In this document: positions 32,301 to 41,990 of the stretch, one piece after another
Layout: each line of letters begins with the position of its first letter
Numbering within the stretch: the stretch's first letter is position 1
Assembly (NCBI GenBank): GCA_036925085.1
Contig: JAUPFP010000051.1
Location: 1,083,001-1,147,000 of the forward strand
Reading direction: 5' to 3'
Length of the DNA: 64,000 nt
Source: Brachycybe producta
Lineage: Eukaryota > Arthropoda > Diplopoda > Playtdesmida > Andrognathidae
Translations under genes and position numbers: made by a program
The notes under the pieces: generated by a model
The model's input: the letters and a program-made list of their open reading frames with translations, nothing else
The model's database searches: none
Told to the model about the DNA's origin: nothing

Positions 32301-33644
32301 GCCGATGGCTGGTGCTCCAAAGTGAAGAGTGAAATCTTCCGTGACCCCAACTCGAACCTCCGGTTCAAGTTCGTGGTGGCAGATGACTTGTTGTTTGCCA
32401 TCAGATCCATCCAGGATCGGTTGAGAACTGTGCTGGTAGTTCCAAAGTCATGCAGGGCTTTCTGCCTAAGGAAGCTACATGACATTCCCGAAGCTGGTCA
32501 CTTCGGGATGTTCAAGACCTACCAGAGACTGCGCTCACGCTTCTACTGGATCGGTATGAAGCGGGACACTGCCGAATATGTTAAGTCATGTTTGGTGTGT
32601 CAGAGAGCGCGACAGTTCGCTCGAAGTCAGGGATTTCTCCAACCGATTGTGCCGGAGTACCCAGTTGATACCTGGGGAATGGACTTCGTTGGACCGTTTC
32701 CTGCCTCCGTGGGTGGAGTCACCTATGTACTAATCATGGTTGACTATTTCACCCGGTACGGTGTGGCAAGGGAGGTACGAAGGGCCACGGCCGCCTGTGT
32801 GGTGAAATTCCTGAAGGACGAGATCCTTTCGGTGTATGGCACACCGAAAGCTCTTGTCTCGGATCGTGGGTCCCAGTTCTCCAGCAAAGTCCTGCTGAAG
32901 TTCCGGGAGCGCTATAATATAGCGCATCACTTCACGACGGCGTACCATCCGCAAGCTAATGGGCTTACGGAGCGTACGAATAAAACCGTAATGGAAACCA
33001 TCAAGCGGTACCTTGATCCCCTCAAGGAACAGCGTGATTGGTGGGATAAATTACGGCCCGCCGTGTGGGCTTATAACACAGCTGTCCAGGAGAGTACGCA
33101 AGTCTCTCCGTATCAGTTGTTGTTTGGCCGTGAGCCTCGGATGGAGATTGATAATTTCCTTCCGAACGGTCCAGTCCGCGACTTGCCCGACCAGCAAGCC
33201 GTGGAAGAGCAGGCTCGTCAACGTTTGGCGGCTGCTCAGAAAAGGCAAAAGGAACGGTATGACGCTGGCCGTGTGGAGCCTCCTCTTTATCAGCCTGGGG
33301 ATCAGGTGTGGATAAGAGATCAGGCTGGGAAACTCGGCCAGGCGAAGAAATGGAACTTGGCGTATAAAGCTGAGAGGGGTACGGTGGTCGCACGGTATTC
33401 TGACCTAGTCTACGAGATAGAATTCGTAGACGGGTATGGTCGGAAGGTGCGCGACCGGTTTCATGTAGATAACCTGAAGCCGTATATACCCACCTGCACT
33501 GTGAGAGAGGAAGATGGACTTGGTGTCTCTGAAACCTCCTCCGGTACAGACAGCGATGCCACGGAGGCTTCGGCGCGGAGTGACTCCGGCACCAAAGCCA
33601 CCGTCCGTTTCTTCGCAGGAGTCTACCGACTCCGAGGGAGATGA
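29223..33644 (+). CDS. Gypsy-A Pol: protease, reverse transcriptase, RNase H, integrase
   Basis: An open frame of 1473 codons in the -1 frame to gag; the real product starts by frameshifting at 29307. Aspartic protease with VDTGADVSVLS at about residue 212; RT with FRFCVDYRKLNAQT (about 622) and YLDD (about 725); RNase H with HTDASGYGLG (about 875) and TDHHALCYL; integrase with an HHCC zinc finger (HDIPEAGHFG to CLVCQRAR, about 1082-1128) and a DD35E core (MDFVGPF, SDRGSQF, GLTERTN). No chromodomain is seen, and the GPY/F-type C-terminal motif is only loosely recognisable (WNLAYKAERGTVVARY). All catalytic residues are present, so the enzyme set looks functional. Confidence 0.95.
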   Translation: MAGGSEVPGHGSRWQVLLSTRGGRGEILVKPPPVATELSGVRPVKLQSSGACHGLSSERGTYLRAVSKYVDVLQKAGVPLARSADPEITQWVFPSPCSTLEAVCSQLDRWFAPSPYMPSGEVLDRALIEQAGGVGAPIPPVVPGESLVCETVPQSSARLGLPSGVDGKVDGRQKIDGGSPRVPIPELQSRAYDVGSPRVWVSIGDRLMEMIVDTGADVSVLSITAARVMELPIEELAVPSFLLGMGGHSIEVVGVTNVELTIHKKTIKVPLLLVKGEGEALLGVDHASRFGLMVDIVHRKVYFREDVWTAHPDALQAAFTDRALAEPREVEAIPSPIPGALPPGRQLPVDPPALEQVDGWVNIVSPELPETRTSIGRGEVCSLRLRENVWLPAHVRRVVSVTLVEHAGPGQLLLVEPHRKALGGRGVLAVAGIAAANRLGTYDIWLENVGNAPIALETGEGVATAQAVEAAIVVGLEEPSKLRGGGPTQKTVRPGKSSSKLRGASGNGRQVLNVATAPTLEECLKIGDNLKAEEARQLREFLLARRDHFAFDFTELGETSLVEHTIDTGGQPPVREGLRRTAPAARAVEKEEVAKMLDAGVIQPSRSPYASPILLVCKKDGGFRFCVDYRKLNAQTKLDQYPLPRIDDALDSLAGGKFFATLDLASGYWQVRMAEPDIEKTAFICSQGLFEFRKMPFGLCNAPATMQRALDLLLAGHKWETCLVYLDDIIVFGNTFEQFLERLSTVLGLLRVAELKLQPKKCFFGFNKVRYLGHVVSAEGVAPDPDLVRAVQKFDVPTTVTGVRSFLGLAGYYRRFIKDFAKVARPLHNLTKKDASFEWSDRCKLAFARLKAFLTEAPVLTMYDQRVEVIIHTDASGYGLGVVVYQKLPEDSVPRVLAYASRLMKGAETRYSVTEQECLAVMFAVGKFRPYLFNREFVIVTDHHALCYLQTAKNLQGRLGRWQMQLQEYRFKVQYRKGTLHVDADALSRYPVRDVADLSLPEYVEADVGEVIYHIRSEVDWVKEQEADGWCSKVKSEIFRDPNSNLRFKFVVADDLLFAIRSIQDRLRTVLVVPKSCRAFCLRKLHDIPEAGHFGMFKTYQRLRSRFYWIGMKRDTAEYVKSCLVCQRARQFARSQGFLQPIVPEYPVDTWGMDFVGPFPASVGGVTYVLIMVDYFTRYGVAREVRRATAACVVKFLKDEILSVYGTPKALVSDRGSQFSSKVLLKFRERYNIAHHFTTAYHPQANGLTERTNKTVMETIKRYLDPLKEQRDWWDKLRPAVWAYNTAVQESTQVSPYQLLFGREPRMEIDNFLPNGPVRDLPDQQAVEEQARQRLAAAQKRQKERYDAGRVEPPLYQPGDQVWIRDQAGKLGQAKKWNLAYKAERGTVVARYSDLVYEIEFVDGYGRKVRDRFHVDNLKPYIPTCTVREEDGLGVSETSSGTDSDATEASARSDSGTKATVRFFAGVYRLRGR
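29307..29352 (+). promoter_or_regulatory. -1 ribosomal frameshift signal (gag to pol)
   Basis: The heptamer G_TTA_AAC lies at 29307-29313 in the gag frame in the canonical X_XXY_YYZ phase. After a 5-base spacer, CCGGTCGC (29319-29326) pairs with GCGACCGG (29345-29352), with an inner CCAC/GTGG stem. The gag stop TGA (29335-29337) is in the loop region. The heptamer and left arm are conserved in the second copy near 53010-53045. Confidence 0.85.
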
Positions 33645-34949
33645 CCCCCCACCTCCTCGGTATAATCTCCGTCCGCGGAGACCGAGGGTGTTTGAGGTGA
33701 GTGGGTACGACCCTCGGATAGGGAGTATTCGGTTGTGGGGTACCCTGTGGGTGCCCCTACCGTGGTGGGGTAGAGCCGGCAGTCCGCTACTGTGGGCGGA
33801 CGGCTGGGAGAGGAGGCGGCCGGACATTGCGGTGTTTGGGGCCAGCTACGGTTTCGGTAGAAACCCAGGGCGGCCCATCCCCAGGTGTCTGGTCCAAGGT
33901 CCGACGAAATCGGTCCGTGGACGGAGAAATCCGTCCGTGAAAACCTCCATGAAAGCTCCCATTACCGTCAATATAAAAGAATTGACGGTAAATGTCTCTA
34001 CTCCTCAGATCCAGTCTTGGTGTAGGAGAATTCGCCGTATGTCTGCCCCTAAAAAGGCAGACGACGGTGAAATCTCCATGGTGACCATGCATGAGGCGGC
34101 TGATGATGTATTAGCCGCTGCTGCACGGCCATTAGCCGCTAAGACGGTGAATTTGGTTGCTAGGCGCCATCTTGTTTGTAAATCTCTCAAACAAAGGACG
34201 CCGGCACCACGTGGACCGAAAAACCCACGTATTCACCGTCTAAAAAGCGTGCCAAGACTGGAAAAAGAGGGCAACATAGAAAAAGTAAGTCCCTCTAAGG
34301 GTATTTCCTTCTCCTGCCTGTTGGCAGTTCTCTTTTACTTGTTAACGGTGTGTTTTACGGTCAATGACCGTATACACACGTGGTGGGAGTGGTTTCGCCG
34401 CCATGACTGTTGTCATGGAGGCCAAGCCACTATGGAAAGCACTTTTCCGGCGGGTTCAGCCCGTCCGAGCGCCGTTTCGCTTGGGAAGGCCCAAGTTCGA
34501 CGGTGTTTGGACGGTAGAAGCTCGCCAGGGAGTGGTTTTCACCGATCAAAGGCGGTGAAACACGGTTTCGACCGTGAATTGCCGACTTTGGACGGTGAAA
34601 ACGGCATTTTGCATGGTAGAAGTCCGTGCAATGCCCTTTCCAACCGTCGGAACTCGGTGAAAGGGTGTTCTCACCGTCCGAAGGTGGTTAGCCATGGTTT
34701 TTACCGTGGTTTACCGACTTTGGACGGTGGAAACCGCGATTCGCACGGTGAAAACCCGTGGAATACTCTTTCTACTGGTTCCGAAAGGGGGAAAAGATGT
34801 TTTCACCGTACGAAGGCGGTAAAACACGGTGGGGACCGTGAATTACCGACTTTGGACGGTGAAAACGAGAGTTCTCACGGTAAAAGTCCGTGGAATTCGC
34901 TTTTCCACGGTGAAAACTTGTTTTTGACAGTCTCTTCACTTTTTAACAG
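33645..34949 (+). other. Gypsy-A pol-ORF3 spacer with open frame, hydrophobic segment and splice-like signals
   Basis: The frame of ORF3 is open from about 33514, across this whole stretch. An ATG at 34039 opens MSAPKKADDGEISM. A hydrophobic run, SCLLAVLFYLLTVCFTV, lies at about 34311-34361. From 34500 to 34930 the DNA is full of CACGGT, ACCGTCC and GGACGGTGAAAAC repeats like the leader. A donor-like AAA|GTAAGT is at 34285, and a strong acceptor, a pyrimidine run ending TTTTTAACAG, is at 34949. Confidence 0.6.
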
Positions 34950-37841
34950 GTCCACCACGGAGAAGGAGAAGGAGGAAGGCGACGGGAGTGGCCGACGGTC
35001 CCCCTCCCTCAGCCCGCTGCGTCCTGGGCATGCAAGGCTGTTGGAGTCGGGATCGGAGGGCTCCCCATCATCATCTGGCGGACCGGAAACGGCTGACGCC
35101 ACCGTGGAATCTGTTGATTCTCCGGCGGCAGAGGCTGTGGAAGGTCCGGCATCTGCCCAGTCGACTCCGACCGGTGTCGGAGCCTTCTGGGGCAGGTACC
35201 TGCAGTCTCCCACCAGGGATACGGCTGCTACCACCGTTCAGTCGGTGGCGGCGATAGTTTCCCCGGTTGGTGAGGCTGCAGAAGCGGGTATTGATGGTGG
35301 GAAAGCGGCTACCGGTGTGGTAACCGCTAGTACCCCGGAACCCGGGTCTCCGTCTGTTCGAGACCTAGACTGGTCTAGGGTGGTCGAGGACAGTGAGGAC
35401 GTCTCTTTGGGAGCGTCCTTAGTTATTGACACGGAGATGGAGGTCGAAACCACCGTTGATTCGGTGGTGGACGCCTCAAGGCAGTGGCGGAGCCGCAACG
35501 CCTCTTCAGAGGGCTCTTCGGAGTCTGACGGGAGTAGTTCGGCCTCCGAGGGTAAACCGTCTGGGACGGGATCCCCCGGAGTACTTCCCGCCGATCCAAT
35601 GTCTTTGGAGGCCGTGGCTGTGTCCTTGGCCGAAGAAGAAGACCGCTTGGATCGGTTGGACGAAGCTAGACGGGACATGGTCCAGGAAGGTGGCTTCCTG
35701 GTCGGGGACCGTCGATGCTTCGTCGGGGAGTTTCCTACCGTGCAGGTGAGGAAGGACGGCGCAAGAAAGCGCAAGAAAAAGTCCAGAGCCGCGCGGATCA
35801 CTGCCAGAGCCAAGGCTCTCGCAGAGAAAGAGGCTCTGCTCAAAGCTAAGGAGGAGGCGTTGAAGAAGTTCACGCCTGCTGTGGGGCTTCGAGCGGAAAC
35901 TCTCGCCCACCCTGAAGGTTGTTCAGGGGCTGCTTGGCCAGAGAAGCCGGCTGCTGGATCGGGTCCGCCCGAGGCAGTAGCTGGCCCCTCCGGCTGGCGG
36001 TCGGACAACCCGAAGAGGGACCGGCGAGCGGAGAAGAAGGCTACCCAGCCTCCAGTACCTGCTCCCGGTAAAACGGGGAAATCTGTGAGTGGTGGTGGTG
36101 GTAAGGGACAAAAAAGGTCCCGCCCTCACACCCCACCAGTGGCTGAAAGCTCGAGAGGTAAGAAGGCCAGGTCCTCAGGTCGAGGAAAGGCCTCCGAACC
36201 TCGAAAGCCCGAGAGCTTAGAGGATAAGCTCAGACGGCTGCAGGCTCAAGCAGCGAGCCTGCACCGACAGATCGCTCGTGCGGTCGGTGCAGGAGAGCGG
36301 CAGGAGTTTGAGCGCCGGGCTGCGGAGTTCCCTCCCCTGCAGGGAATGCCCGCCCGGAGTCCGCTCAAAACAGGGGAACCTCCTGTCGGTCGTGGCATCC
36401 CGCCTATTGCGAGTGCCACGACCATCGCTGGCCAGAAGCGAATCGCCGAGAGGGAGGCGATGCAAGCTTCCAGTGCACCAGCCCATGGTGCGGAAGCCAA
36501 AGCGACTGGTGGCAAGAGTCAGCCGACGAGGAAGATTTGTCTCCGGACAATCGTCCTCGACTGTCACCTCGGCTAAGGGTACTTCTACGAAGAAGAGTAC
36601 GGCTCCGGCCGGAAAACCTTCGAAGAAGGAGTCCGAGAGGGCGAAGGGGGCTAACCACCCGCCTAAGCCTGATCGGCCCAGTAAGTCGTCGGGGTCAGTT
36701 AAGTCTGACCCGACGCATGGTCAACCTTCCTCTCACGGGAAGAAAAAGAAAAGGAAGAAGGACCATAAAAGGTCCAAGCGTGAGAGGAAGGGGAGTCCGA
36801 CACCCTCCAGCAGTAGCCGCCAGGGAGCCGAAACTGGAGGCGTCGTGGCGGAAAAGGAGGAGTCCCGGCGTGCTCAGGCAAGCACGCCGGCCGGGAGTCA
36901 ACCGGTCCATACCCGTCCTGTTGAGGCGGCGCGGATGGATGGTAGGTCGATGCGCGACGTTTTGGTCGGCACGCCTCCATCCTCCCCGAAGGCGGATGCG
37001 GTCTCGAGCCTGCGGGTTCGAGCAGTGGGAACCCTGCACCGTGTGACTTTGCCCTCACCTAAGGGCGAAGGAACCTCGGTTGCAGGAGTTAGTGTTCCCA
37101 CTAAACGTGACCCCGTGACCCCCAGTGGGGGTACATCCTTCTCTCCGGTCCATGGCGGCGGGGTATTCGATACCCTAGGACCTGAAACGTTAACCTCCCC
37201 TAGGCCTGAGGCTGAGGGACGGCGTATTGCCCCCATATTCAGATGCAGAGGTGTATCTGAATAACCGGGTTGGTCTCTGGCAGGACCAACCGGGAATGGA
37301 GGGTTGCCAATACCACGGCTACTACCGTCTGGATGAGCCACTTCCAGAGCCGTGGGTAGCCAAGCTACCGCCGTACAACATGCGCCATGTGGTGGCGTTT
37401 GGTTGTGGAGGTTTTCCGGTTGTCATGGTCGTGAATCCGGTCCAGCAAACGTTTGCTATTTTGGATGTGGTGGGACTGGATGCCGGGATAGTTCGTCTAG
37501 CCCGGCGTGCAGCCCCATTCATCCAACGTTTGCTGGGATGCGACTTAGGAGGTATGGCTGGTCAGTTTATTACTGAGCCTCTACCAGGGTGCGAGACCGA
37601 GCCCGCGGTTGCCCTCGTAGACCTCCTAACAAGTCGGACGCTTCACACGCGTCCGCAACTCCAGGATATTCCTTTTGAGGAATTCCGAGCCCTGGAGGAA
37701 AGCCGTCTTAGGGGGACGGTCTTCGATACTGGTTTTGGGTGGCGTAACACCCAGATGTGCTTGTGGTGGGCACGTCGGTGGGCTGCGGAGTGGATGGGCT
37801 CCACTTTCGCGACACCGCCAGAGAAGCCGTCCGGTACCTAA
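34950..37841 (+). pseudogene. Gypsy-A ORF3, novel protein, two frameshifting deletions
   Basis: Located after integrase, where errantiviruses carry env, but not recognisable as an envelope. Order: acidic Ser/Thr-rich part (34950-35590); a small segment LDEARRDMVQEGGFLVGD (about 35655); a Lys/Arg-rich coiled coil, AKALAEKEALLKAKEEALKK, and FTPAVGL (35750-35895); a basic low-complexity region with KKKKRKKDHKRSKRERKG (36490-36810); SMRDVLVGTPPSSP; then a C-terminal globular domain (37227-37841) with LNNRVGLWQDQPGMEG, YHGYYRLDEPLPEPW, GCDLGGMAGQF, VALVDLLTSRTL and MCLWWARRWAAEWMG. Against the sister copy, 38 bp are missing at about 36521 and 8 bp at about 37230, so the frame is broken twice. Function unknown. 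Confidence 0.75.
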
Positions 37842-37895
37842 GAAGGTCAGGTTCGGGGAGCAATCCTGGCTGGCTTGACTGACCTGTTCCCGAGA

Positions 37896-37918
37896 CGGAA
37901 CAGGGAAGTTGAGAGGAT
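37896..37918 (+). other. Gypsy-A polypurine tract
   Basis: The purine-rich CAGGGAAGTTGAGAGGAT lies directly before the 3' LTR start and is also present before 55755. It primes plus-strand synthesis in this class of elements. Confidence 0.7.
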
Positions 37919-38718
37919 TGTGGCAACCTGGTCTGCTCAATTTTTAAATTTGATTGAGCAGACGAATTTCCCTATGGTGGTCTGCCTGACAGCTACAGTA
38001 GGCTGTTGGGACGGACGCCATTTTGGTGCCAGCAGACCTCTCACCATGAAGTCTATGGGTGAGAGGTCAGAAGTGACCTCTGTCCCCTCCAGGTGGAGTT
38101 GCCTGGAGGTTTCCTGTGGCCTAGTCAACCACAGGATCTGGGCAGTTGGTTGTAGGACTGGAAAGTGACTAGACCTGTGGGTGGAGGTCAGGGAGACCTC
38201 CACTGTCCAGCATCTGGACCTTCTTCTTTTGTGCCTTTGGCCTGTTGGCCTTTGTTTGTATATATTTATGGGGGCTTGGCTGATAGAAGTTTACCAGCCA
38301 AGTTGTGTAAATATTATTACTGCCTTCAATATCATCTTTTACATCGTAAGTGAATAAATCACTGTTTATCTTCATCTTACTTTGTGTACGTGTCTTTTCT
38401 TGGGGAGTACCGCGAGGGGGGTGGGTTTCTGGTTTTGGGGAAACTCCACCGTCCTATTCCGACTTGTTTCGGCCGGTCCTCGTGTCGGCTCGCGGTAGAA
38501 CCGGAGTTCTACCGCGATATTCTCGGCGTGGCGGCGTGGTTCTCGTCCGTGTCCGTCGAGGGTGGCTCCGTGGAGCCGACACAACTCAAGGAGCACCGTG
38601 CGGGAGACGGCTACGGGTACGGTCCCGTCCCCGTGAGGAGCCGGTTGTGCGGTAAGTTTTACGTCCTTTTTGGGGTGAACTTACTGGGGTTATTGTGACG
38701 GTCCGGCGGGACGTTACA
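37919..38718 (+). mobile_element. Gypsy-A 3' LTR
   Basis: 800 bp, matching 26131-26930 with about four substitutions visible. It is followed by the duplication ATCC at 38719-38722 and then LINE-B sequence. Confidence 0.95.
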
Positions 38719-38975
38719 ATCCAGAGAATATGTGCATACACTATCAAGCAGTATATCTGTTAATTTATTACTAGAGCACTGGGAGTCAACAGTATAATTT
38801 TTCCAATTTATTTCTGGAAGGTTAAAATCCCCACCAATGAGAACTGATGCATGGGGGTAGGGTAGAAAATAAGGAATCTAAACATTTTCTAAATTGGAGT
38901 AATTCTTCCTCGTCACTTGAAGGTGGGCGATAGAATGAAAATAAAAAAATGTTTCTCCCATTATGAAGTGAAATG
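38719..38975 (-). mobile_element. LINE-B, 5' part with endonuclease fragment
   Basis: On the minus strand this reads GDFNLPEINWKNYTVD, then DSVCTYSLDQLVQTP, the DFNxPxINW block of LINE endonucleases. It joins in sense to 26126 once Gypsy-A is removed. The 5' end is truncated at about 38975, next to LINE-A. Confidence 0.85.
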
Positions 38976-40612
38976 CTATGGGATGTATGCTATCATTTTA
39001 AAAAAATCTTGCACAAGAGTTGGGTCCATACCTTCAGTTAATTTTTCAACAGAGTTTAGATGTAGGTATTGTACCAGATATGTGGAAATTAGCTAATGTT
39101 AGTCCAATTTTTAAATCAGGAGACAAATTTCAGGTAACTAATTACAGACCCGTGTGTTTAACCTCGATAGTTTGCAAGGTCCTTGAACATATTATATATT
39201 CCTGCTTAATGAATTTTCTTATGGAAAACAATCTTTTGTATGATAACCAGCATGGGTTTTTCAGGGGGTGTTCATGTGAAACCTAGCTTATTCTTTTAGT
39301 TGATGACCTTCAGAAAATTTTAGACAAAGGCAGTCAGATAGATTTGGTCTTTCTTGATCTCTGCAAGGCATTTGACACAGTTTCTCACTCAAAACTAATG
39401 ACAAAAATTAGTGGGTATGGATTGGGTGAACAGGTGTATAAATGGGTGCATTCTTTTTTAAGTGATAGGAAACAAAGGGTTGTTGCAGGTGGGTCTGAAT
39501 CTGACTGGATAGGGGTTACATGAGGAGTTCCTCAGGGTAGTGTGTTGGGTCCGCTTCTTTTTTTTTATATATCAATGACCAAAGCAGTCAAGTTAGCAGC
39601 AATTGCCGGCTATTTACAGATGATACAATAATTTATCGTGAGGTTACCTCTATGAGGTCTACCTCTAATAATTGCCATATTATTGATAGTGACTTGAAAG
39701 CAATAGAGGCATGGTGTTCTAAATGGCAACTTCAACTTAATAAGGAAAAATTGTGTAATAAGGGTAGCTAGGAGAAGGAATCCAGTAAAATTTCCATATA
39801 GAATATGGGCTATTCCACTTAACGTAGATTTTTATAAATATTTGGGGGTAAGGATTACAGCTAAACTTTCTTGGAAGCTGCATGTTGAACAGATTATTTC
39901 CAAGTCTATGCAGATGCTAAGGTTTAGTCAATGCGTTCTAAGAAGGTGTCCCAGGGAGGTAAAATGTATAGCATATCAATCATTAGTACGTCCCCATCTA
40001 GAATACTGCAGCTTCGTGTAGAATCCCGACACTGCAGATTTAGCTCACTTCATAGAAATGGTTCAACACAGGGCTGCTAGGTTTGTGGTAAATATAGATA
40101 TGCTGAAAGTGTAACTAAAATGCTTGCAAACCCTGGTTGGGATAGTTTACTTGCAAGACATTCAGATTTTAGTCTGAACATCTTTAATTGAATGCTAGAA
40201 GGCTCTTGCCCTAAACCTACTTCAAGTAAACTTTGCAGGGCATTATATTTGGGTAGGGTGACCACTCTAACAAGGTTGGAGAGATTTTTGCACGAACAAA
40301 TTCTTATTACTGGTCATTTGTTCCTAGGGCGATTCGACAATGGAACTCGCTTGCCGGGGATCTTGTGCAGGGAAAACGTATTTTATGGGAGTAATAATTT
40401 TCTTTTCTTTTGACAATGCACTTTTGACAATTTGCAGCATAATTAAAAAAAATTATTGAAATTGTTGTTGGGTTTATATCAATGGGGTTTTTTATTTTCT
40501 GGTTTTGACAATGCATTCTCTATGCTGCACTTGGACTCTTGTCCCTCTGTGATAGGCCTTTATAGCTGGTTGCAGAGTAGTTTTTCAAATAAAAAAAAAT
40601 TCAAAGATAATT
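38976..40612 (+). mobile_element. LINE-A copy 2, right part
   Basis: It continues the LINE-A copy that stops at 23776. RT parts are recognisable: WKLANVSPIFKSGDK, NYRPVCLTSIVCKVLEH, FLDLCKAFDTVSH. The catalytic box has changed from FADD to FTDD at about 39613. C-terminal EGSCPKPTSSKLCRA and the 3' end follow, with an A-rich AAAAAATTCAAAG tail near 40590-40610. Multiple stops; inactive. Confidence 0.88.
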
Positions 40613-41467
40613 ATTGAACAGATCATCCTAATGTCTAGGAGGGGCAATCAAAAAGCTTCTGGTTTGATGCTGTAAAAAGTAACTTGCTTATCTCCATGTG
40701 CTTTGTTACACAAAGTGTGTGTAATACAACGAAAAAACTTACACATAATTCATATTTAAACTAGAATAACATGTGGCGTGCGTGTCTTCATATTTTTACC
40801 CGGGTAAGGCCGTGCATCTCTGCTAGTTTAATAATAAAAAAGTGTTTATGAAAAATGCATAGGGGCAATCCAATTATAGCATAGTGTTCAGCCTAGGAAA
40901 AATGGGAGACAACATTGACTACTTCCACTTATGTTCTTGAGTGAACCTACTGTGAAAACCTATGCGTGAAGCCAAGTTTTGGGGGGTGAAAATGCAGGGG
41001 TGTGGCTTACCAGCCATATTGCTAAGACCCAGAAGGAAGTTTACATATTAAGTTTCATGACAGAATTCAGTCCCTATTTTCTTTATTTCTTAAAAAAAAG
41101 TTTATTTACATTAAATGCAACAAAAACGATAAACTTACGACAACATTAACATATATTTTGTCATTTCGAAATTCTTTGTCAAGTTGAGTTGTAAAAATGA
41201 AAAAGAAATTACTGTATTTGCCCTTTTAAAGTGGTTTTGAAGTGTAAAATCCTCTGAAATTTCGATTAGGTCTATTTTGGCTTTCAGATGGAACATCATG
41301 AGAAACTTCAAAGTAGTTTAGAAACTAGACAGGTAACCCAATCACTTAAGGTGCATTCACACAAGGCTGGAATACAAGCTGCTGGTTGCTGCTCGCTATT
41401 AGCAGCAACAGAACGATAAGACCAGGAGCAATCCTGGCTCGCTTAATATTTTTTGGATCGTTTGTTT
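40613..41467. other. Intron DNA with two element fragments
   Basis: There is no exon. GGGGCAATCAAAAAGCTTCTGG-like sequence at about 40641 resembles one mariner-type end without a partner. Positions 41349-41435 are a fragment of the palindromic MITE found at 42.8-43.7 kb (GGTGCATTCACACAAGGCTGG, then GCTATTAGCAGCAACAG). Confidence 0.5.
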
Positions 41468-41990
41468 TTGTTAGGATTGGCATGGAACTATGTCAACCCT
41501 CTGTACTATCCTACAGAGGATTGACCTAGTTCTATCAGCTGATGACAATGCCAATATCCTGTCTTGGGTCCTCTTTTCATTCCACACTTACCCCTTAATA
41601 GAAAGAGATCGTCCCGATAAGCAGTAGCATTAAGTCAATGGGTTGTGTTTTTCACTAGTCTTAATTGACAATGAGTCCTTTTCTGTATTTTTGTTGACCA
41701 CTGGTCAATCATGTTGATTGGCCAGTTTGGTTTTTACTTGTGTTTTTGCCAATCAGAGAATACTGAGAAAATGTTCTCAGTATCCTCTTTTTGGTTATAA
41801 AAAGACGTATATTTTGATGTTTGAAAAGCATCTTCTGAATTGATTAATCTAAGAATGAAACTAAGTCAAATTGTGGCCAAATTCTGTATATTGTGGAAAT
41901 AAATTGTTATGAAGAGTAAAAAGTTGTTACGTCTTATTTTTATGCTTATTGGAAAGAACGAAAGTTCTTATAATTCATCATCTCGAACTG
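41468..41990 (+). mobile_element. Possible LTR, unclassified
   Basis: It begins TGTTAGGATTGGCATGG with an imperfect hairpin, has GGTTATAAAAAGACG at about 41805 and GGAAATAAATTG at about 41897, the usual spacing of an LTR promoter and poly(A) signal. The following CCAGGTGTAAACCTGG resembles a tRNA T-arm. No second LTR or pol was found, so this is a suggestion only. Confidence 0.35.

Larger units (their letters stand above)
26131..38718 (+). mobile_element. Gypsy-A: complete Ty3/Gypsy LTR retrotransposon with third ORF
   Basis: 12,588 bp, flanked by the 4-bp duplication ATCC. Order: 5' LTR (26131-26930), primer-binding site, structured leader, gag, pol (protease, RT, RNase H, integrase), spacer, ORF3, polypurine tract, 3' LTR (37919-38718). 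The LTRs are both 800 bp and differ at about four positions by eye, so the insertion is recent. Gag and pol are open throughout. ORF3 has two small deletions relative to the sister copy. The element is GC-rich against AT-rich flanks and lies antisense to SNX14. Confidence 0.95.

Noticed and set aside
33100-33644. A chromodomain at the end of Gypsy-A integrase
   Set aside because: No YxVExIL or LVKW-type motifs are present; the tail is Pro/Ser-rich.
34285-34949. A simple in-frame intron inside the long ORF3 frame
   Set aside because: Its length is 665 bp, not a multiple of three, so removing it would not keep the upstream frame. A leader splice from the LTR is more plausible.
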